NCBI GenBank assembly: GCA_013368375.1
Contig: JAACJP010000007.1
Coordinates: forward strand, 310,001 to 374,000
From: Tricholomella constricta
Taxonomy: Eukaryota > Basidiomycota > Agaricomycetes > Agaricales > Lyophyllaceae
Reading direction: 5' to 3'
DNA length: 64,000 bases
Below are positions 57,747 to 64,000 of this stretch, piece by piece; positions within the stretch are counted from its first letter, which is position 1, and each line of letters opens with the position of its first letter. Under the pieces are notes generated by a model, which saw only the letters and a list, made by a program, of their open reading frames with translations, had not been told where the DNA came from and did no database searches. A program made the translations under genes and the position numbers.

Positions 57747-59218
57747 CATGGAGCTTTCTGGAAATTCAAGAAATGCATTTTTTGGGTTATCATCCCCCCA
57801 TAACCTGTGTTAGCGCTGGATTTCCTGCGTTACGATGAGCGTCTGTTGACTCGACGAAGGGTGACTCTTTGAGCTGCCTCGCTGTTCCACCCATGGTAAA
57901 AAAAACGGAAATCTGTTCCACAACAGTTACTACAATACCACCACAAAAACGTGTCAAGTTCCTCAAAGAGATGTTACATACTTCGCGCCGTTTATGGCTC
58001 CTCAGGTTCGCGGGACTTTGAATAATTGCCACTCCTAGCGTAACCCTACTACCGAAGATACGCGGCCACAATATTGTACCCCTACCCCGTGCAATACTCA
58101 ACCGCACCCGGGGTACCCCACATTTACTATTTAGCCGCGCTTTGCGGCGCCGGACACGCTCAAACTCGGTTGCTTGACGTATACACTTCGGAGTTAAAGC
58201 GAATCCTGAGCAATCCCTGGAGCCGTGTCACAAGGCTATGACATGCAATTCGACTATAAGATTCTGTTTTATGCATGGCATCCATGAATCCTACAGTTGC
58301 ATGAAAGTTGCGACCAAGCCATACTTTCATAATTTCATACATACCAAAGGTTCTGAAGAGTCGATGAAGATTGACCGCGGAGTTCACATGATGCTCGGCG
58401 CCAATGAGGACTCACATTGGAGGCTATAGTTAACGTCGCTCAATTGTTCTCAGGCTGCCCCAAATTTGCCCGACGCTTGGTTTCGAGTTGGTTTCGAGCT
58501 TCTAGTTGTGTCGTAGCGGCAAAGCTGCCAGTAGAATTTCCTTCCCTTTGAAGCAGTGGGAGATTTTCCGAGTGTAGAACAAAGAACGACCCTTGGGAGG
58601 AGATCTCGCCAAATATGATTTTATCGGCTTCCTTACAGAACCAAGTGGAGAAGGACGAAAATTAAGTGAGATCGACGTTGAAGGTGGGGTGGGCCTTAGT
58701 TTTGGCATTTTTTTGTCATGGTCGCGATGCCTACACTCGACAAGTGCTCGCGCGATCATGTTCGATCAGGGACTAGATATGTCGTTGAAAGACCCTTGCA
58801 CCAGCTGGACAGAACTGAGAACAACGGGGCAGAACGGGTTCTTCTGTTCAAGGATCGTTTGTGTGCTTCTCAACAGCCACAGCCAGCAATGCCTGGAGAG
58901 ATTGAGCTGCCACGGTTCCTGAAAGTCGTAAAAGTAAAGCTCTGGAGCATCGAAAGTCCGACGATATTCCGTGTCGTGTTGAGATACATCCGATAGGCTT
59001 CATCCAAAATTCGATGGTTAGAGATTCCGAAGGGGAGAACAGCAAGGGCAACAGAGCCTGTCAACGGTGGCCATTAGTAGGAAACGAAATTGAGTGGTGA
59101 GACGGGTGCTGCGCTCCGACTCGAAGCCCGGAATCTTTAACAGAGGCCACGTGATCCATTTCTACACGACGCGCTTGGCGATCGCGTTAACGCGGCCAGG
59201 GCCTTGATTCCGTCCACG
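57747..59218. other. Intergenic region
   Basis: About 1.5 kb with only short, unconvincing ORFs on both strands (for example 58107-57790 minus and 58593-58922 plus). I see no RNA gene or repeat. Confidence 0.4.
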
Positions 59219-60676
59219 ATGTCGACCCTACATCTACCAACATGCCACTATATGATCGCCACACAGCTCACACTGTTTGCATCCGACTTCATTCTCCCCA
59301 CCACCGCCTTTTTCCCCGCCTATTCCGACATCGACGATGGCACCGACAGTGATGGTCTCACCGACCACCCTCGTTTGCCTGAGAGGTTCGTTGCACCCGT
59401 CTGACGCCCAGCCTGGGAACTCATCCAGTTAATTTCAACAGTCCTAGGTGCACTTTTTCACAGCGTGGCGCTCGTAGCCACTGCCTTTCGCCTCATCCAT
59501 CGGCGACAGAGAAAACAATTCCATTGGGACGATATATTCGCACTCATAGCTGGTTGTTTCGACACAATCGTATTTGCCTGTTTTTGGACTCGTCTCATAC
59601 TTAACGGTATGTATTTTATTTTCTTGTTCGTGAACCGAGAATCGCTAATAGACTGATTTGATGTTGTGTGCCAAAGATAGAGCCCGTGCTGGTCACCCGA
59701 CTTCGAGGGCTTTGGGAGTGGCCATACACTTGATCATGTCCCTCACGTTTACCAGCACCCTTTGGTATGTCTTTTTTCTTCTTTTGACTATTTGTCTAGT
59801 CGCCTGATATCATGCAAAACATAGGTCAGTCCGAATAAGTATCATATGTAGTGTCCTCCGGATCATGCCCAGAGGACGGACACAGATCCTCCTACGATGC
59901 ATCATATCAGCTTTTGCGCTCACATGGGTTCTCTTGATCTTCTTCAAGTGCTGGATCTGTGGCAGCAATATGAACTGGGTCGGCGATTGTGTCCTCGGTC
60001 GGCCTTTCGGTATAGGAAGGTTAACCGGTGAGGCATTTTACTGCTTTCATCTATATCAGTGTTGATTCGTTTTGAAACCAGCGGTCGTTGTATCAAATGT
60101 CATCCTTGTCGGTCTCCCGACGTTCCTTCTGTGGCACACCTCTTTACCCAGACCGCTTCGACTCATGCTCCGCGCCATCTTTTCGACCAGCCTCCTCACG
60201 ACAGGTATAAGTGCTCTGCATTCCGTGTACGCAATGGGCGACAACAAGTATCTGGAAGGCTTCACAGCCCACTTCGAGGTAAACCTATTGCTATACTTGA
60301 CGAACCCCCGAAGCGTACTCATCTCCGGACATTCTGTGTTTCTCAGTCGGCGGTGACCTTGATGGTCTGTAACCTCCTGGTCCTGGTAACATTCATCTAC
60401 CGCCGTATCCGCAACGGCCGCGATCTTGATGACGAACTCACCGAGTATCTATCGACCGCACCGCCCAGAGACAATCGCAGGCTGACTACACGGATATCCT
60501 TTACCAACATCTCGTCACGAAGCCAGCCCACCTTCCTTTCGACATTGCGGCGGGGCTCGTCCGTGTTCCTCGAAGCCAATTCTTCGGCGAACGCCCCGGG
60601 CAACGACTCATGCCTCGAGTCATCTCTTAGCTCAGGGTGTACCTCAAAGGAGTCGTCTGTTACGAAAGCCCTTTGA
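59219..60676 (+). pseudogene. Seven-helix integral membrane protein with an in-frame stop at codon 62
   Basis: Resembles Agaricomycete multi-pass membrane proteins of unknown function. Exons 59219-59606, 59677-59764, 59825-60027, 60082-60278, 60347-60676; introns 70, 60, 54, 68 nt plus matching phases, all GT-AG. Total 402 codons including the stop. About seven hydrophobic helices: ISTVLGALFHSVALVA, IFALIAGCFDTIVFACFW, GVAIHLIMSLTFTSTLW, CIISAFALTWVLLIFF, VILVGLPTFLLW, IFSTSLLTTGISALHSV, LMVCNLLVLVTFIY, then RRIRNGRDLDDEL and a Ser/Thr-rich tail. TGA at 59402-59404 (APV stop RPAWELIQ) breaks exon 1; no plausible intron removes it (the only GT-AG pair nearby is about 26 nt). Four downstream splice junctions are preserved, so the stop may be recent, a rare allele, or a sequence error. 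Confidence 0.62.
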
Positions 60677-62064
60677 AACACCATCGTCGCCCCTACCACC
60701 ATTCCGAGTCGGCCTGGTGGCCTCCATGAGCTGCCTGACGCCACAACCACCATCGCCGTGCCACCATATGTATGAGATCGACCCTCTTCCGTGCTTTCGA
60801 CGCATGTCATCGGCACCCTTTCCCTCCTTTAACCTCTAAATTATACACATACCCTAGTTCCTTATTGCTTTTGCGCTGTCAGCACGTCCGTTTTCCCTTA
60901 TTGCTAAACCATAACTTGTATTTTTAGTTTAACGTTGCATAGCGTACATACTTACGGGTGTTGCGGCGTTCCGGCCTTGGTGTGCATGTGCTTTGCGCTC
61001 TGGACGTTTACCATCTCTTATATAAATCAGCGAATGTCATGGTGAACACGCGGAAACCTCGATGGATGCCATGGGATGGAGGTCTTGGACGTGTGGGTCC
61101 TTGACAGTTCGGCTGAATAGACTTGACGAATTATCAGATCGAAGTCGGTTCCGCATGTCTAGTTGAGCAGCGCTCCGGGGCATATGTATAGGTTGTAGTC
61201 TTGACGACGTTGTGTTTCTTGCCTCAAAATGTAAGGAAGCCATGGCTAGTCGCTCATTCATAGGGAAAATAATCCAGTTGATCCCCTAGGTTCGCAACCT
61301 AAGCTTTGAAAGGGGTGGGAACAGGTAAGTTCAGGTTTGCACGTCCATAAATAGTGCATCATGGGATCTTCGGTGTTCGGGAGCTAACAGGTCCAGAATT
61401 TGTCCGAGTTTCCATTCCCAGGGTGATCGGAGACTTCCTCAATGGCCCTCGACGTCGACTCCGATTTGTCGAGACCAAGTCGAGACATTTGCGTATCCCC
61501 TTCCGTTTTCCTCCGCACCAATCCGGAGGCGAAGAATCATCGGAACAATAGGAGAAAATACAAGTCCTGTGGACCCCGTTGACGTCTATTGCGGCCGCAA
61601 TCAGTCTAGCCAGAGTCCAGCTCAGGGAGAAAACGAATTGGAAGACGAGTAAAAAGTCCAAGGATAGCCCTGTGAACTGAACGTGGGAGATGGTAACATA
61701 AGCTGCCTATTTTGACCGAATAGTGGGCGTGCAACAATCCGTACATAGCAGCACCTTCACAGCACTTTGACAGTACTTTATAAGCCTCATTATCTCCTGG
61801 TTCCACAGCTTATCTCCTCGAGAGACTCGACTGCCGAGCCCCTGGTAGAATTGTGGCGTTGACGGCGGGTTCACTTCTAAATTCAAATTGGTCCAGAGCC
61901 TGCACTATAAATACCCGCGAGAAATCTGTGATCGCGCTTGCCTTCTTATTCCCCCACTCGTCTCACTCACTGTCGCCTGCGACGACGACGTTCCCTCACC
62001 CTGCAGCCCAACGGGCGACGAAGCTGACAGAATCTTAGCCGACACAGGGCCTGCTGGTTGAAGC
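60677..62064. other. Intergenic region with promoter of the UBL gene
   Basis: No convincing ORF; minus-strand ORFs near 61359-61806 are short and compositionally unremarkable. The right end carries a TATA box listed separately. Confidence 0.4.
61906..61913 (+). promoter_or_regulatory. TATA box of the UBL3-like gene
   Basis: TATAAATA about 150 bp upstream of ATG 62065, the only strong TATA in this upstream region, implying a 5' UTR of roughly 120 nt. Confidence 0.5.
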
Positions 62065-62958
62065 ATGGCATCGCTTGAACCCCCAACACGACCGTACGTT
62101 GCCATGGACGATTCAAGCCCGGTGGACTCTGCCAGCACAACCAAAACACATCTTGAGATGACAGAGGCGGGAACGAGCCCACGACTCATCGAGGCGCGGC
62201 CAGCGGAACCTATTGCACACGACCCGCCGCTTTTACCTCCAAACAACGAGGATGTGACCCCACAAGTAGGAGAGAAGGCGAATGATGCTGTTGAAATTCC
62301 AGGAACGGGAGCGGGAGAGGCACAGGTTCCGCAGACCCCGCAGGTCTTCATTACATTCCTTGTTATATCAGGGCGACGGAGGACGATGTCGTTTGAACCT
62401 GAGACAACGCTGGGCCGGGTGAAGGAGCTCGTGTGGAATGCTTGGCCTACAGGTGTGTTTGCAGTGAGATTTTACTTGAGCGTGACTCGCTGATGCCTGG
62501 AATACAGAGTGGGAGGACGAGCGCCCGTTTGCGCCATCTTACCTCCGTGTCTTGTACCTCGGGAAGATGCTCCAAGACGACGACACACTTGCTAGTGCGT
62601 TATCTTCATTCTATATCGCGTTTTTTCCCGAATCCCAGCATTGAAGAGCGCCCTATATGCAAATTTAACTCACAAGTCGTTCGAACAGAATTGAAATTCC
62701 CAGCACATACACTACAATCAACACCCGCACCCATGCCGACGATTGTGCATCTTTCTATCAGGCCACATGCTCTTCCCGGGGAGAAAGACTTAAAGAAGAA
62801 ACGGAACAGGAATAGGGCCAGCGATGGTAATTTTTTTGTCTCTTGGCAGGATTCAAGATCTAATGCACCACCTTGAACCAGGGAACACCCAGCCTTTCGC
62901 AGGTAGCGGAAGGGAGGAGACCACTGGGACGGGCTGCTGTGGCTGTATTATCTGTTGA
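62065..62958 (+). CDS. UBL3/MUB-like membrane-anchored ubiquitin-fold protein
   Basis: A ubiquitin-like protein that is not conjugated but tethered to membranes by prenylation, by analogy with UBL3/MUB. Exons 62065-62452, 62508-62594, 62689-62826, 62903-62958; introns 55, 94, 76 nt, GT-AG (the second donor is GTGCGT). Total 669 nt, 222 residues. The N-terminal ~90 residues are low-complexity Pro/Glu-rich; the UBL fold runs about 93-175 (VFITFLVISGRRRTMSF, TLGRVKELVWNAWP, then TEWEDERPF, SYLRVLYLGKMLQDDDTLA, TIVHLSIRPH), followed by a basic KKKRNRNR linker and the end GCCGCIIC. The final CIIC is a CAAX box with neighbouring cysteines suitable for palmitoylation. All junctions keep the frame and the last intron is needed to reach the CAAX end. 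Confidence 0.8.
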
Positions 62959-64000
62959 GCTTTTCTGGGTGTCCCAAGTGAGTTAATCGGCAATCTTTAC
63001 GTCCCTGCACGCCCATTAACGTATCCCCCTAATTCTGTTCAACCAGCCGCTGTTCCTCATCAACAAATCTCCTGCCAGTTGTCGCAATGCTTCTCGTCTT
63101 ATTTATTCTCGGTTCGGCATCTCTAAACCTCAGGACGCACCGCGGCGTCGTGATACACTCTCTCATCTCTTCACAACAAAATTACCGTCCCCTGTCATTA
63201 TCGGCGTTCACTATCTCGGCCTCTATATCGTTGTGGCCATCATATACAGACATCAGCCCGGCCTAAATCACTCACTCACTTTTGGCTCTCCTCGTATGTT
63301 CTCTACCTCCGTACCATAAATCATATTAAACTAATGTCTCGACTCCCATTTTGAACAGACCAGCAATTAAAAATTCTATCCACGTTTCGAGATGTCGGTA
63401 TAAATTCAAACGGACTCCGCCTGTCGTCACATCATCCTCTCCGCCTTATACGTTACCTCCCCTCTTCATTGCGATAATGCCAACGGTTACCCTCTTTCGA
63501 CGGCGTGCTTCTTTCTTCTGGTCAACATCTACTCACCCCAACGATACTTCATGTGATTTATGTCCCTTTTCTAAACTTGATCCTCTCTTCTTCTGACGGT
63601 GTTACTTACTTACGATATTCACTCCTTGGCACTTGCTGTCTCTCTGTATCTGCATTTGTACATTACCTCAAAACCCACTCCTTTTCACAACCCCGCTAAT
63701 GGCGGGCGCATGCATGCTCGCATGCTTTTCGGGTCAAGTAGAACACAGCTGCGCAACTAACTGTTCGTGTGTTCATGGTGGATGGTTGTTATGCTTCGTT
63801 CGTTCCCCGAATGAGGCTGACGTCAGTCCCATCTCGGACATGCAGAGGATGAGCTGTTCTATTTATATAGACATCACTTTCTTTACCAAGTACCGCCCGC
63901 GTTCGACCCCCGGCTGCGGTTTGATATATATCATCTACGTTAGAGACAAACTCTGACGAAACTGCATGAAACACTGCTCTACACTAGGTAAAAATATCTC
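62959..64000. other. 3' flank, no gene assigned
   Basis: Pyrimidine-rich, AT-richer sequence with short ORFs only (for example 63351-63596). Part may be the 3' UTR of the UBL gene. No tRNA or repeat seen. Confidence 0.4.

Noticed and set aside
57790..58107. Minus-strand 105-codon ORF after the GH105-like gene
   Set aside because: Short, no family resemblance, and no neighbouring exons that extend it.

Overview
This window reads as a transposon-rich block of a basidiomycete (Agaricomycete-type) chromosome, about 55 kb of nested LTR retrotransposons followed by about 9 kb of single-copy host DNA. The clues are very short GT-AG introns (53-76 nt), Ty3/gypsy chromoviruses, and host genes of families common in Agaricomycetes: a GH105-like hydrolase, a multi-pass membrane protein and a prenylated ubiquitin-like protein.

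Two retrotransposon families and one foldback-type DNA element are present. Family A is a chromovirus (LTR 345-359 bp, gag, pol with two tandem protease-like domains, RT, RNase H, integrase, chromodomain). It appears as A0 (1-2287, partial), A1 (2288-11652), A2 (22644-32775) and A3 (43299-53438). Family B is a second chromovirus-like element: gag knuckle-PR-RT-RH-IN-chromodomain, then a long extra ORF (ORF3), then a PPT and a 234-bp LTR. It lies in pieces at 11653-22643, 32776-43298 and 53439-55213. Element D (14012-18819 and 35135-39474) sits inside B's RT/RNase H region with a 7-bp target duplication.

The layout fits one history. B was the host element; A1 inserted in its gag, D in its pol and A3 in its ORF3 (TSD GTTTG), and A0 inserted in the gag of A1. 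Unequal crossing-over between A1 and A3 then duplicated everything between them (period 21,123 and about 20,655 bp), making A2 a chimera: A3-like at its 5' half, A1-like at its 3' half. Every pol copy is broken by stops, frameshifts or deletions, many of them CpG to TpG changes.

The most unusual system is an antisense gene carried by all four A copies between pol and the 3' LTR. I reconstruct three exons joined by two introns, in frame in copies 1-3, encoding a protein of about 623 residues with a Zn2Cys6-type binuclear cluster (C-x2-C-x6-C-x12-C-x2-C-x6-C), a long coiled coil and a basic C-terminal KRRR. It is intact in elements whose pol is dead. Family A also shows a complete -1 frameshift signal between gag and pol (GGGAAAC, 6-nt spacer, 9-bp hairpin) and a Tf1-type self-priming arrangement, with 12 nt after the 5' LTR exactly complementary to the predicted mRNA 5' end.

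Downstream of B's 3' LTR (55213) lie three host loci: a GH105-like gene (56401-57746), a seven-helix membrane protein gene with an in-frame stop (59219-60676), and a UBL3/MUB-like gene ending in a CAAX box (62065-62958).
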